A stretch of 64,000 nt of DNA from an uncultured Bacilli bacterium (GTDB lineage: Bacteria > Bacillota_I > Bacilli_A > RF39 > UBA660), in the NCBI GenBank assembly GCA_934167825.1, contig CAKPLY010000001.1:124001-188000 (forward strand), written 5' to 3'. Under the pieces are notes generated by a model. The model was given only the letters and a program-made list of their open reading frames with translations. It did not search any database and was not told the origin of the DNA. This document shows positions 7,366 through 17,148 of this stretch, one piece after another (within the stretch, counting starts at the first letter, position 1; each line of letters begins with the position of its first letter). Position numbers and translations under genes: made by a program.

Positions 7366-8513
7366 TATTTTAACTCCCTTACATCTTTACTTTTTAAACT
7401 TTCTAATAATTTAGTATCTAATATTTCTTTTTTACCATTATTTACATCATTAATTGCTTGTTTAATTAATATATCCATTATTTCTCTATAATCTATATTT
7501 ATATCTTCGAATAGATGATGAGAGAAATATGCTGGTATTACATTTACTTCGTCTACATATACTTTTTTCTTTTTAGTATTATATAAGAAGTCTACTCTTA
7601 ATACTCCTTTAGCACAAAGAAGTCTAAATACTTCTTTGGAATACTCACTTATTTCTTCCATTAGATTTTTAGGATCATATACTGGATATATTTTCTTTAC
7701 TTTAGGATTATCACTAGTTTCTAGAGTATATTTATCTTGATATGTACATATCATATCTTCGTTTATTATTTCTTCGATACTACTTGTTTGTATTTTATTA
7801 TATGTTCCTATTACTGCACAATTAAATTCTCTTTTATTTTCTATATATTCTTCAATTAAGAATCTTTCATCATAATCTATACTTTTTTCTATTGCACTTT
7901 CTAGTTCTTCTTTTCTATTAATTATTTCTATTCCTATACTACTTCCAAGTCTAGATGGTTTTAAGATAAGTGGATAGTCTAATTTATTTATTTTAGAGAA
8001 TAATTCTTCTTTATTATTTTTATAATCTGTATCATAGAACCATACATAATCTGTTACTGGGATGTTATTATTATCTAATAACATCTTAGTAAATATTTTA
8101 TCTTGTCCTAAAGATGAAGCATATACATCACTACCACAACAAGGTATACCTAAAGTTTTTATATAGCCTTGTATAGTACCATCTTCAGTATTTTTACCAT
8201 GTACTATAGGAAATGCTAAATGTATTTCTTTTACTTCTTTTTTTATACCATGTGATTTTTGTAAAATAAATCTACCATCTTTATTTATTAAATTAACTCT
8301 AGTAGCATATCTTTCAATTAATCTAAAGTCATTAAATGACTCTATATGTCTTAGCATACCTCCAGTATACCATACTAAATCTTTAGTAATATATATTGGT
8401 ACTACTTCGTATTTATCTTTATCAATGTTATCCATTGCTTGAAGGGCAGTAATTACAGATATTTCATGTTCTACACTTTTACCTCCAAAGATTACTCCAA
8501 TATTTAATTTCAT
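7365..8513 (-). CDS. ddl: D-alanine--D-alanine ligase
   Basis: The start is set at 8513 (MKLNIGVIFGGKSVEHEIS), preceded by GAGGTG about 8 nt upstream; a longer frame to 8546 has no such site. The ATP-grasp fold is visible: GGKSVEHEIS, GTIQGYIKTLGIPCCGSDV, PLILKPSRLGSSIGIEI, the central CTYQDKYTLE loop, and LRVDFLY with DEVNVIP near the metal site. It makes the D-Ala-D-Ala dipeptide for peptidoglycan. The end of the active site reads NVIPAYFSHH instead of the usual NTLPGFTxxS, so substrate details may differ. Confidence 0.92.
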   Translation of the reverse strand: MKLNIGVIFGGKSVEHEISVITALQAMDNIDKDKYEVVPIYITKDLVWYTGGMLRHIESFNDFRLIERYATRVNLINKDGRFILQKSHGIKKEVKEIHLAFPIVHGKNTEDGTIQGYIKTLGIPCCGSDVYASSLGQDKIFTKMLLDNNNIPVTDYVWFYDTDYKNNKEELFSKINKLDYPLILKPSRLGSSIGIEIINRKEELESAIEKSIDYDERFLIEEYIENKREFNCAVIGTYNKIQTSSIEEIINEDMICTYQDKYTLETSDNPKVKKIYPVYDPKNLMEEISEYSKEVFRLLCAKGVLRVDFLYNTKKKKVYVDEVNVIPAYFSHHLFEDINIDYREIMDILIKQAINDVNNGKKEILDTKLLESLKSKDVRELK

Positions 8514-8660
8514 TTTAATACACCTCTTATTTACATTATAAAGCATTTTTATATATTTTTAAAGTAAAAATATATAATTTTACATTTTTAAGAGTTTATT
8601 TATTTAAATGCTATAATTTAAATGTTACTTATTTAGCAACTAGAGATAATAAAAAGTATG

Positions 8661-8802
8661 AGATAATATATGTGTGGTGATTAGTTATGGATTACGGAAA
8701 AATGAACTGGCGACAAATTGTCACCAGTTGAAATTAAAAACAGTGAACGATAAATATAGATTAATAGATGTCATTGATATTGAAGGAATGTTTAGATTAT
8801 AG
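8661..8802 (+). pseudogene. Remnant of a BRO/antirepressor-like phage protein
   Basis: A plus-strand frame reads NELATNCHQLKLKTVNDKYR and then LIDVIDIEGMFRL before a stop. This matches the segment of BRO-family proteins containing VTNCxQLKMxxxDGKxRxTDVADxExLFRLIQS. Nothing before or after it is in frame, so it is a short fossil, probably of phage or plasmid origin. A related stretch follows at about 8810-8834 (VTNCNCLN in the same frame). The rest of the 8514-8895 gap holds no gene that I can see. Confidence 0.5.
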
Positions 8803-8895
8803 AAAAGTGAAACCGTTACAAATTGTAACTGTTTAAATTAAAGTCTTTAGGTGGTAAATACTGGAGATAAAGAAAAATAAATAAGCAAGTTATAC

Positions 8896-9960
8896 TTATT
8901 TATTTTTAATTTCTCCTATTAAGTTAGATATATCTGGGAGATAGAATTTTATTGTAGCAATAATTATTATAGCTACTGGTAAACTTATTACTATACCCCA
9001 GAATCCTCCAAGGATACCTCCAGCGAATACTGCGAATATACTTATTAGAGGGTGTATTTTATTTGTTTTACCATATATTTTAGGGCTTATTACATATCCA
9101 TCGATAAGTGGGCATATTAGAAGGACACATAGTGTTAATATTAGTAATTTAGTACTTATAACACTTGCAATTAAAAGTGCTAATATGTCTACTATTAAGG
9201 CTCCTACATATGGAATAATTGTTGTAAATGATGCAAGTATTCCAAGTACTAGATAGTTAGGATGTCCTATTATAAAGAAGACAAATGTATATTCAAATAA
9301 TTGTACTATGATGTTTTGTCCTAGTCCTATACAATAGTTTCTTAGTTCGTTATCTAGTGTTTTTACATATTCATATGTTTTTTTATTAGTAGATTTTAAT
9401 TTATTTTTTATATATCCTCTTATTTTATCCATATCTATTAGGAAATAGACTGCTGCAAATAAGACTATTACTAAGTTTGTTACCACGTTTACTCCGGTAT
9501 TTACTACGTTTATTGCACCATTAGAGATATAACTTCCTATATTTTTTATAATACCACTTGATATATCTGTGATTGATGACTGAAGTACTCCAAGGTTTAA
9601 TTCATATTTCTTAGAGATATCTGCGACAAATACAGAGATATTACTTAAGAATAGTAATGTTTGATCATACAACATAGGTACAATTAATATTACTATTGTT
9701 GCAATAAATCCTAGTCCTAGTAAGCAAATTATGGCTATACTTAAGTTTTTATGTAGTCCTAGACGTCTTAGTTTCATTACTAATGGATATAAGGCATAAC
9801 TTACGGCGAACGCAATAATAAATGGGAAAGTAATAGATAGTATTTTACTTACTGCGCCAATCCATAAGTCTTTGATTAGATAAATTAATACTATTGTTGC
9901 AACAAGTATTAAGATATTTAGTATTTTAAAGTTTACTTTATTTTTATACATTATTACCAT
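8896..9960 (-). CDS. AI-2E/PerM-family membrane transporter
   Basis: 354 aa with about seven to eight membrane segments and the family hallmarks: an N-terminal FIIAFAVSYALYPLVMKLRR segment, a central soluble region, and the C-terminal GHPNYLVLGILASFTTIIPY, VGALIV and GGFWGIVISLPVAIII motifs. Members include the autoinducer-2 exporter TqsA and sodium/proton antiporters, so the substrate cannot be named. An ATG at 9951 is an alternative start. The gene overlaps dtd by 17 nt and is the last member of the rel-dtd unit. Confidence 0.88.
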   Translation of the reverse strand: MVIMYKNKVNFKILNILILVATIVLIYLIKDLWIGAVSKILSITFPFIIAFAVSYALYPLVMKLRRLGLHKNLSIAIICLLGLGFIATIVILIVPMLYDQTLLFLSNISVFVADISKKYELNLGVLQSSITDISSGIIKNIGSYISNGAINVVNTGVNVVTNLVIVLFAAVYFLIDMDKIRGYIKNKLKSTNKKTYEYVKTLDNELRNYCIGLGQNIIVQLFEYTFVFFIIGHPNYLVLGILASFTTIIPYVGALIVDILALLIASVISTKLLILTLCVLLICPLIDGYVISPKIYGKTNKIHPLISIFAVFAGGILGGFWGIVISLPVAIIIIATIKFYLPDISNLIGEIKNK

Positions 9961-10393
9961 CCTTTTCTAGTATTATTGTAATTGGGCCATCATTTATGAA
10001 GTCTACTTTCATTTCTGCACCAAAGATACCTGTTTCTACTTTTATTTTTTCGCTTAACTTTTTATTAAATAAGTCATAAAGTTTTACTGCTTCTTCACCT
10101 TTTAGGGCATTTATATAACTTGGTCTATTACCTTTTCTTGAATCAGCATATAGTGTAAACTGACTAACGGATAAGATACTACCACCGTAATCTAGGATAT
10201 TTTTATTCATTACACCATTTTCATCATCAAATATTCTTAGGTTTATTATTTTATTTACCATATAGTCTATTTCTTTTTCGGTATCATTATTAGTAAATCC
10301 TACTAATAACATCATACCTTTATCTATTTGTCCTACTACTTTATTATCTACTAAGACTTTAGCTTCATTACTTCTTTGTACTACTACTTTCAT
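9944..10393 (-). CDS. dtd: D-aminoacyl-tRNA deacylase
   Basis: 149 aa, the normal size. Family motifs are complete: MKVVVQRSNEAKVLVDN at the start, the SQFTLYADSRKGNRPSY active-site motif near residue 80, and GPITIILE near the end (the Gly-cisPro motif). Dtd removes D-amino acids and glycine mischarged onto tRNA. It lies directly after rel, with stop and start sharing bases, as in many Bacillota. Confidence 0.96.
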   Translation of the reverse strand: MKVVVQRSNEAKVLVDNKVVGQIDKGMMLLVGFTNNDTEKEIDYMVNKIINLRIFDDENGVMNKNILDYGGSILSVSQFTLYADSRKGNRPSYINALKGEEAVKLYDLFNKKLSEKIKVETGIFGAEMKVDFINDGPITIILEKDGNNV

Positions 10394-12549
10394 TAGTTAA
10401 TATGCCTCCTTACTTTTTTTACAAATTTTAAGTTTTCTAGTTGGTTAATATATTTATTTAATGATTCTAAATCACTTACTAAGACAGTCATGTTATATAC
10501 TTTATATTCACTTTTATTAATAGTACTTATACTATCTATTGTGATATTATTTGTACTAGATAAGGCAATTATATCTAACATATTATCCATAGAATTAGTA
10601 TATACAATTATGTCTGTTAAATACTTTTTATTTGTTATATTATTCCATTTTACGTTTACTAGTCTTTCATCTAAGTCTATGATATTTTTACAATTAGTTC
10701 TGTGTACTGTGATACCACTACCCTTAGTAATATATCCAATTATATGGTCTCCAGGGATTGGTTTACAACAGTTACTTATACTTACTTTTATTTCTCCAAT
10801 ACCTTCTACTAAGATATCATTTTTACTTACTATGTTATCTCTTGTTGCAGAGTTTATTTTAGTAGTAATATCTTTACTTTCTTTTTCTTCTTTTTTAAGT
10901 AATCTAAGTACTGATGCAGGAGTAAATTTACCACTACCTACACTTATATATAGTTCATTATGGTCTAATAGTTTTAATTCTTCGACTAAGTAGTCTAGGT
11001 TTTTATTAGATAGTGTATCACTTATTGACATACCTTGTTTTCTTATTTCTTTTTCTAGTAAGTTAATACCTTTAGTTAGGTTGTTATCTTTATCTTTGTT
11101 TTTGTAATAACTTTTAATTCTATTTTTAGCGTTTGCAGTTACTACGAATTTTAGCCAGTCTTTACTTGGTTTAGATGTCTTGTTAGTATTAATTTTTATG
11201 ATATCTCCTTGTTTTAGTTTATAGTCTAGGGGTACTATGTTATCATTTACTATTGCTCCTATCATTGTATCTCCTACTTCACTATGAACTTTATATGCAA
11301 AGTCTACAGTAGTAGAGCCACTAGGAAGTTCTATTACATCTCCTTTTGGGGTATAGACATATATTACATCACTTGTTAAGACATCTTTTTTTATAGAATC
11401 AATAAACTCAGTATTTGAGGTTTCACTATCATTTAATTCAATTATATTTCTAAATAGTTGTAATTTTTGGTCCATTACATCTTTGATATTACCACTTTTG
11501 TTTTCTTTGTATGACCAGTGAGATGCGATACCATACTCTGCAATTTTATCCATTTCGTATGTTCTTATTTGGATTTCAAATAATTCTCCATCTATACCAA
11601 AGACTGTTGTATGTAAACTTTGATATAGGTTAGTTTTAGGCATTGCTATATAGTCTTTGAATCTTTTTGGTACTGGTTTATATTTAGAATGGATTAATCC
11701 TAGTGCTAGGTAACATTCTTGGACAGTATTTACGAATACTCGAAGTGCTAAAATATCATATATTTCATCAAATGTTTTACCTTTATTTAGTTTTTGATAG
11801 ATACTATAGATACTTTTACTTCTTCCTTTCATTTCATGAACGATATTATGTTCTGTTAAAAGAGCACTTACTTCTGCCATCATTTTATATACTGCATCAT
11901 CTCTTACGGATTTTTTAAGGTTTAGTTTTTCTACTACATCATAGTAAGCATCTGGTTTTAAGTATCTTAAAGATAGATCTTCTAGTTCACTTTTTATTTT
12001 ATAGATACCTATTCTATGTGCGATTGGTGTTAGTATTTCTAGAGTTTCTTTGGCTTTTTTCTTTTGTTTATCTTCACTTAGAACGTATAATGTTCTCATG
12101 TTATGTAAACGGTCTGCTAATTTTATTATAATTACTCTTACATCACTTGATAAGCCTACTAGGATTTTTCTTTGATTTGCAGCCATTTGTTCTGTTTCAC
12201 TTGTGAAATTTAGTTTATTTATTTTAGTTACTCCATCTACTAGATCTGCGATTACTTTACCAAACTCTTTATTAATCTCTTCATATGTTGCATCTGAGTC
12301 TTCGATTGTGTCATGTAAAAGACTTGCACTTATGGCATAAGCATCTGCATTTATTTCTGTTAATATTAATGCAACATTTAAGGGGTGTGTTATATAGTCA
12401 TCTCCACTTATTCTTTTTTGCCCAAAGTGTTTTTTATATGCGAAGAGATATGCTTTTTTAATAAGTTCTAAATCCTCTTCGTTATCATCGTATGTTTTTA
12501 CTTGTTCTATTAAGTCATCAATTGTTATATATTTTGTTTTTACGCTCAT
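10393..12549 (-). CDS. rel: Bifunctional (p)ppGpp synthetase/hydrolase (Rel)
   Basis: The start is taken at 12549 (MSVKTKYIT), 5 nt after AAAGGTGA; an in-frame ATG at 12570 lacks a site. About 718 aa with all domains in order: the HD hydrolase (HDTIEDSDATYEEI near residue 75), the synthetase (YDILALRVFVN and YQSLHTTVFG), TGS (VYTPKGDVIELPSGSTTVDF), the zinc-finger region (SNCCKPIPGDHIIGYIT) and the C-terminal ACT. It makes and degrades the stringent-response alarmone on the ribosome. It is first in an operon with dtd and the AI-2E transporter. Confidence 0.97.
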   Translation of the reverse strand: MSVKTKYITIDDLIEQVKTYDDNEEDLELIKKAYLFAYKKHFGQKRISGDDYITHPLNVALILTEINADAYAISASLLHDTIEDSDATYEEINKEFGKVIADLVDGVTKINKLNFTSETEQMAANQRKILVGLSSDVRVIIIKLADRLHNMRTLYVLSEDKQKKKAKETLEILTPIAHRIGIYKIKSELEDLSLRYLKPDAYYDVVEKLNLKKSVRDDAVYKMMAEVSALLTEHNIVHEMKGRSKSIYSIYQKLNKGKTFDEIYDILALRVFVNTVQECYLALGLIHSKYKPVPKRFKDYIAMPKTNLYQSLHTTVFGIDGELFEIQIRTYEMDKIAEYGIASHWSYKENKSGNIKDVMDQKLQLFRNIIELNDSETSNTEFIDSIKKDVLTSDVIYVYTPKGDVIELPSGSTTVDFAYKVHSEVGDTMIGAIVNDNIVPLDYKLKQGDIIKINTNKTSKPSKDWLKFVVTANAKNRIKSYYKNKDKDNNLTKGINLLEKEIRKQGMSISDTLSNKNLDYLVEELKLLDHNELYISVGSGKFTPASVLRLLKKEEKESKDITTKINSATRDNIVSKNDILVEGIGEIKVSISNCCKPIPGDHIIGYITKGSGITVHRTNCKNIIDLDERLVNVKWNNITNKKYLTDIIVYTNSMDNMLDIIALSSTNNITIDSISTINKSEYKVYNMTVLVSDLESLNKYINQLENLKFVKKVRRHIN

Positions 12550-12617
12550 AGTATCACCTTTTCTATTCATTATTATATAATATTTTATGATTATTTTAAA
12601 TAGTTTTACATAATTAA

Positions 12618-12642
12618 AAGAAAAAAGTGTAAAGATACACTT
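12618..12642 (-). terminator. Intrinsic terminator after the YhcG-like gene
   Basis: A 7-bp perfect stem (625-631 with 636-642) has a 4-nt loop, and the minus strand continues into a T-rich run. It lies between the nuclease gene and rel. Confidence 0.7.
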
Positions 12643-12709
12643 AAGTTTTTATAGTTAATTTCTCTATTCAATAATGAATCAGCAAATTTATAACGTTAAT
12701 TATTTTCTG

Positions 12710-13723
12710 TTATTCTTTATTACCCTTTAATACTTTTTCTACTTCGCTTATTAATTGTTCTTTGTCAGGAATGTAATATGTATAAGTTGAAGCAAATATG
12801 TTGTTAGACAGTCCGCCTAAAGCATACTCTAGCAACACATGATCTTTATTGGCACATAGTATTATTCCGATAGGCTTACCATCATCTTCGGCATTTACAT
12901 CTCTTTCGTAGTAATTAAGATACATATTCATTTGACCTAAATTTTCAGCTTTTAAGCCATTCATTTTTAAATCTATTAAAACATATGATTTTAAAAATTT
13001 ATTATAGAAAACCATATCCACATAATAGTCAGTGTTATTTAGAGTTATTCTTTGCTGACTACCAACAAACATAAATCCTTTACCTAATTCTAGCAAGAAA
13101 TCTTCTATATGTCTTATTAACTTATGTTCAAGGTCCTTTTCTAATAATGGCTTTTGTTCTTTTATACCCAAGAATTCAAATACATATGGTTGTTTAACTA
13201 TATCGCTAGGTTTCGAAATAATCTGTCCTTGTCGTGATAATTCTAAAACCTTTTCTTTGTTCGATTTGCCATCAGATAGTAGTAATCTTTCAAATAATGA
13301 AGTATCTAATTGTCTTCTTAGTTCTCTTACACTCCAATTTTCGTTAATACATTCTTTTTCGTAAAAGTTTCTTTTATCTTTGTCCTGAATTATCATTAAC
13401 TCTAAATAATGAGACCAGGTTATTTTTTCGTTTAATTCTTCTATTTTAGGATAGGCCTTATAAAAAATTCTCATGTATTTTAAGTTAGATGTAGAGTATC
13501 CTTTGCCTAAATGTTTTGTTAATTCTTTGGAAAGACCTTTTAAAATTTCTTGTCCGTATTCAAGTCTATCATTATACTTTTTTTCATTTGAAACAATAAT
13601 TTTACCAATATTCCAATAGACATAAACAATAGATTTGTTAATTTCTTGTACTAAATTAGTTCTTGCCTGATTAACTAGTTCTGTTATTTCGCTTATCATT
13701 TTATTATTTACTTCTTTTAACAT
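12710..13723 (-). CDS. YhcG/DUF1016-family PD-(D/E)XK nuclease-like protein
   Basis: 337 aa, the full family length. The N-terminal DUF1016 domain has YVYWNIGKIIV, YGQEILKGLSKELTKHLGKG and NLKYMRIFYKAYP. The C-terminal PDDEXK domain has TDYYVDMVFYNKFLKSYVLI, then DLK, GQMNMYLNYYE and DGKPIGIILC. The acidic-x-K core is present. YhcG-type proteins turn up with restriction systems and mobile DNA and are probably DNA nucleases. A GGAGG site lies 5' of the ATG. The gene stands alone between rel and capA, behind a 30-bp perfect palindrome, so recent acquisition is likely. Confidence 0.88.
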   Translation of the reverse strand: MLKEVNNKMISEITELVNQARTNLVQEINKSIVYVYWNIGKIIVSNEKKYNDRLEYGQEILKGLSKELTKHLGKGYSTSNLKYMRIFYKAYPKIEELNEKITWSHYLELMIIQDKDKRNFYEKECINENWSVRELRRQLDTSLFERLLLSDGKSNKEKVLELSRQGQIISKPSDIVKQPYVFEFLGIKEQKPLLEKDLEHKLIRHIEDFLLELGKGFMFVGSQQRITLNNTDYYVDMVFYNKFLKSYVLIDLKMNGLKAENLGQMNMYLNYYERDVNAEDDGKPIGIILCANKDHVLLEYALGGLSNNIFASTYTYYIPDKEQLISEVEKVLKGNKE

Positions 13724-13738
13724 ATTTCCTCCTTTTCT

Positions 13739-13768
13739 TGAATTGGTCAGACGCGTCTGACCAATTCA
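13739..13768. promoter_or_regulatory. 30-bp perfect palindrome upstream of the nuclease gene
   Basis: Positions 13739-13753 are perfectly complementary to 13754-13768, with ACGCGT at the centre, ending 15 nt before the start codon and touching its ribosome site. A second inverted pair (13771-13779 and 13822-13830) lies just beyond. It could be an operator or an mRNA hairpin limiting translation. Confidence 0.55.
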
Positions 13769-13851
13769 GTAAAGTGACAGCAATGGCAGATATTTTTAGA
13801 TGAGATACCTATACATTTTTATGTCACTTTGTATTATTACTTTTATAGTTA

Positions 13852-15066
13852 CTAACTAGAATATATAGGATTTACTGTTATGTTGTTATCTAGTTTAGTT
13901 ACAATGTTTTTATATTTGTTATAGATATCGTTTGCGTTATCTAGATATTTATAGATATCTTTATTACTAAATGGTACTACTACGATATCTTTATAGTTAT
14001 TGTGATAGGTATATAATAGTTCATTGTTTAAGTTAGATAGTGTTATACTAGTATTATTATCTAATACTTTTTTAGTTACATCAATACTAGTCATTAGTCC
14101 TATTTTATTTCCTATATTGTTTACTTGATGAGTAGATATAAAGTTTCCTAAGGAATAGATTACTAGGGTATTATCTATATAGGTTATGGGTTCAACTACA
14201 TGGGGATGTGTTCCTATTATTATATCTACATTCTTACTACTTAAGAATTTAGCAGCATCTATTTGATACTCTGTAATATCATAGTTATATTCTATTCCCC
14301 AGTGCATTGCTACAATTAGTAAGTCTACTTTATCTCTTATACTATCAATATCTTTTTCTACTTCTTTTTTATATGATTCATAAGATGTTTTATTAGACAT
14401 ATCCCAAATATTTACAACATAGTCATAGCCTTCGGGTCTTTTTATACCATTTGTACCATATGTATAGTTAAGTACTGCATATGTTATGTTATTTTTTTCT
14501 TTTATTTTTATGTTTTCTTTATCATAATTTGATTTATAAGAACCAGTGGTATAAACATCAGTAGTACTCCAGTAATCTAATGCAGAAAGAGATGCACTAA
14601 CTCCTTTATCTAGGACATGATTAGTTGCTAAACTTACTATATTAAAGCCAGTATCTATCATATCACTTCCTAGTTCTTGAGGACTATTAAAGGCAGGATA
14701 TCCACTTATTATGTATGGTGTTCCTCCAAGGACTGTTTCACCATTATAGTATGCTAAGTCATAGTTAGGTATTATTTCTTTCATATATCTTAACATTGGT
14801 TTAAAGTCATAACCATTATAGTTAGCATTTTTATTTGCTTCTTTATAGATAGCATCATGTATTAAAGCGTCTCCCACCATAACTAGGGATAATTTATATT
14901 CTTGTTCTTCTTTTTTATCTTCATTAGTATTTATATTATTATTTATGTTACTACTTGGTTTTTTATTATTTAATGCTAGATATACTATGGGTAGTAAGAT
15001 AATAATAAATACTAGTAATAATATTCTACTTTTTCTTAATTTTCTTTTTCTCTTCATATATATCAT
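13852..15066 (-). CDS. CapA-family metallophosphatase-like protein, membrane-anchored
   Basis: 404 aa with a basic start, a membrane segment (about residues 14-36) and an Asn/Lys-rich linker, then the CapA/PgsA calcineurin-like domain. Motifs are MVGDALIHD, YNGETVLGG (the family has NxE), SLATNHVLDKG, VAMHWGIEYN and IIGTHPHVVEPI. Family members take part in poly-gamma-glutamate capsule anchoring, but many homologues have unknown substrates. No other capsule genes are near. A start at 15057 is possible. It overlaps the upstream RNase gene by 41 nt and is probably cotranscribed with both RNase R genes. Confidence 0.85.
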   Translation of the reverse strand: MIYMKRKRKLRKSRILLLVFIIILLPIVYLALNNKKPSSNINNNINTNEDKKEEQEYKLSLVMVGDALIHDAIYKEANKNANYNGYDFKPMLRYMKEIIPNYDLAYYNGETVLGGTPYIISGYPAFNSPQELGSDMIDTGFNIVSLATNHVLDKGVSASLSALDYWSTTDVYTTGSYKSNYDKENIKIKEKNNITYAVLNYTYGTNGIKRPEGYDYVVNIWDMSNKTSYESYKKEVEKDIDSIRDKVDLLIVAMHWGIEYNYDITEYQIDAAKFLSSKNVDIIIGTHPHVVEPITYIDNTLVIYSLGNFISTHQVNNIGNKIGLMTSIDVTKKVLDNNTSITLSNLNNELLYTYHNNYKDIVVVPFSNKDIYKYLDNANDIYNKYKNIVTKLDNNITVNPIYSS

Positions 15067-17131
15067 TCTTAATCTTATTATTTAATGTTAAATCTATTTC
15101 GTTATTTTGGGTTATGTTACTTATTGTTACGTTTACTTTGTCTCCAACGGTGTAATAGATGTTGTTTGTTTTATCATATAAAGTAAATTCTTCATCTAGA
15201 TATTTTGTTTTAGCGTTTAGACTACGAGCATTTACTAGGCCTTCATATATTCCATCAATTAGAACATAAAAACCAAAGTCTGTTACACTTGTTATTACTC
15301 CATCATGAGATTCTCCAATATGATTTTTTAGGTATTTAGATATTTCTAGTTTTAGAGATTCTCTTTCTAGTAATTCTGCTTCTTTTTCTCTTTCGTTAAA
15401 GTGTTCTGCGAGAGGTTCTAGTTCTAGATTAAACAACATATTAGCATATTCTACACCATGTTTTAGATAATTTAAGATAATCATTTGGTTTATGAAGTCT
15501 TCTCCTCTTCGCATTGGAGAAGTATGCATAGCATATATTTTTTTACCTACTGGATAATGACCGGTATTTTTACTTGAGAATCTTGCTAGACTCATACATC
15601 TAATCATTAGGTCATTATATACTTTTTTGTTTTCATCATTTTTAAGTAATTTTATACATCTTTTTATATCACTACTTCCATAGTGTTCTTTTTCTTTGAT
15701 GTCTATTTTATTTTGTAAGAAGTGCATTGTTTTATTTAGTTTTATGTCATTTGGTTTATCACATACTCTATACATTAATTTAAGTCCTAGACTATCTAGT
15801 TTTTTAGTTACTTCTTCGTTAGTAGTTAGCATTAGAAATTCGATTAGGTTTTCTCCATCACTATTAATGTTTTTTGCAAAATTAGTGGTATTTCCTTCTT
15901 TTTTTACTTTTATTTCGTATGAATCAAAGTCAATGAATCCTTCTTTTTCCATTTTTCTTTTTAGGGCTTTGGCAAAATAATTCATTTGTTTTAACATTGG
16001 TACAAAGCAAGCGTAATCTTCAGGTATAATACCTTCATTTAATATTTTATTAACACAAGTATATGTCATTTTCTTTTTACTTCTTATGATACTAGGACTA
16101 ATTTTTACATCTGTTACGTTTAAGTTATTATCATATGTTATAAAATATGAAATACTTAGTCTATCACTATTTTCATTTAGGGAACAAACATCTTTAGATA
16201 GTATTTGATGATTCATATGAATTGCAGTAGATACTGGATAGGCACTTGTTCCTCTTTCTATTATGTCTTCGTAGATGTAACTATCTTTTTCAATCATATA
16301 TGCCGGAAAGGCAATGGAGGTAATTAGGGTAAATGTTCCATCGTTATTTCTTTCTAGACTTACTGCATCATCAATATCGTTAGTTGTTTCACTATCTATA
16401 GTAAATATTGTTTTGTCTCTTAAATCTAGGAAACCATCATTTTTAATAAGACTTTCTATTACATCTTTATCTAAATATTTATATAGTTTTTTTGCTTCAT
16501 TTTCAACTTCGTAAGAGAACTTATTGTTAAAGCCATGTTTATACATAAGTGGTATTATATCATCTGTTATTTCATCTTTATGTCCTATTTTTTCTTTTAG
16601 GTATGCTTTATTTGATTTAATTTCTGCGACTACTAGAAAACCTGTAGTTATAGTAGAAGTGTTTTCTCCAATAAGAGGAAGATACTTGTTATTATACTTT
16701 ATATATTTTATGTTATCATTTAGGATAACTTCCCCTACTACTACAGGAATATTTTTTTCTAATATGCTTACTACTTGTCCTTCCATAGTATCTATATCAT
16801 AAGTAAATAATACTATATCTTTATCTGTAGCAGTATTTAAGTTATATTCTTTTATTAATATTTCATTACCATTATAGTATATTTTACCAGTATTATCTTT
16901 TACTTTTATTTTACCTTTTAGGTAGTTAGTGTTAGATACTAACATATATTTATTTTTTTTAGTTAGTATTATTGTTCCTTCTTTTATAAGGGTATCTAGT
17001 TTATTTTTTAAGATAGTATCATCTTTTTTTAATATTTTATTTAATTCTTCATCACTGTTTTTTATATATTTTAATATTTCTTCATATTTTAAACTTTTAT
17101 CTTTAAGTAATTCTATAACATCCAAAACCAT
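15026..17131 (-). CDS. Divergent RNase II/R-family protein (second copy)
   Basis: 701 aa, the same domain order as the neighbouring RNase R: an HTH-like N-terminus, cold-shock parts, RNB domain and a terminal S1 domain (HIGESHDGVITSVTDFGFYV). The catalytic acidic cluster is kept (TIDSETTNDIDDAVS), but the following conserved HIADVSxYV is SIAFPAYMI. The usual TSPIRRYPDLxxHR reads TSPMRRGEDFINQM. It is therefore a diverged paralogue whose activity on RNA is uncertain. The start has GGGGAGG just upstream. It lies 17 nt after the canonical rnr, in one operon with it and capA. Confidence 0.8.
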   Translation of the reverse strand: MVLDVIELLKDKSLKYEEILKYIKNSDEELNKILKKDDTILKNKLDTLIKEGTIILTKKNKYMLVSNTNYLKGKIKVKDNTGKIYYNGNEILIKEYNLNTATDKDIVLFTYDIDTMEGQVVSILEKNIPVVVGEVILNDNIKYIKYNNKYLPLIGENTSTITTGFLVVAEIKSNKAYLKEKIGHKDEITDDIIPLMYKHGFNNKFSYEVENEAKKLYKYLDKDVIESLIKNDGFLDLRDKTIFTIDSETTNDIDDAVSLERNNDGTFTLITSIAFPAYMIEKDSYIYEDIIERGTSAYPVSTAIHMNHQILSKDVCSLNENSDRLSISYFITYDNNLNVTDVKISPSIIRSKKKMTYTCVNKILNEGIIPEDYACFVPMLKQMNYFAKALKRKMEKEGFIDFDSYEIKVKKEGNTTNFAKNINSDGENLIEFLMLTTNEEVTKKLDSLGLKLMYRVCDKPNDIKLNKTMHFLQNKIDIKEKEHYGSSDIKRCIKLLKNDENKKVYNDLMIRCMSLARFSSKNTGHYPVGKKIYAMHTSPMRRGEDFINQMIILNYLKHGVEYANMLFNLELEPLAEHFNEREKEAELLERESLKLEISKYLKNHIGESHDGVITSVTDFGFYVLIDGIYEGLVNARSLNAKTKYLDEEFTLYDKTNNIYYTVGDKVNVTISNITQNNEIDLTLNNKIKNDIYEEKKKIKKK

Positions 17132-17148
17132 TATAATCCTCCCCTAGT

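Noticed and set aside
10490..10993. 167-codon plus-strand frame antisense to rel
   Set aside because: Hydrophobic antisense reading of AT-rich codons; rel is certain on the other strand.
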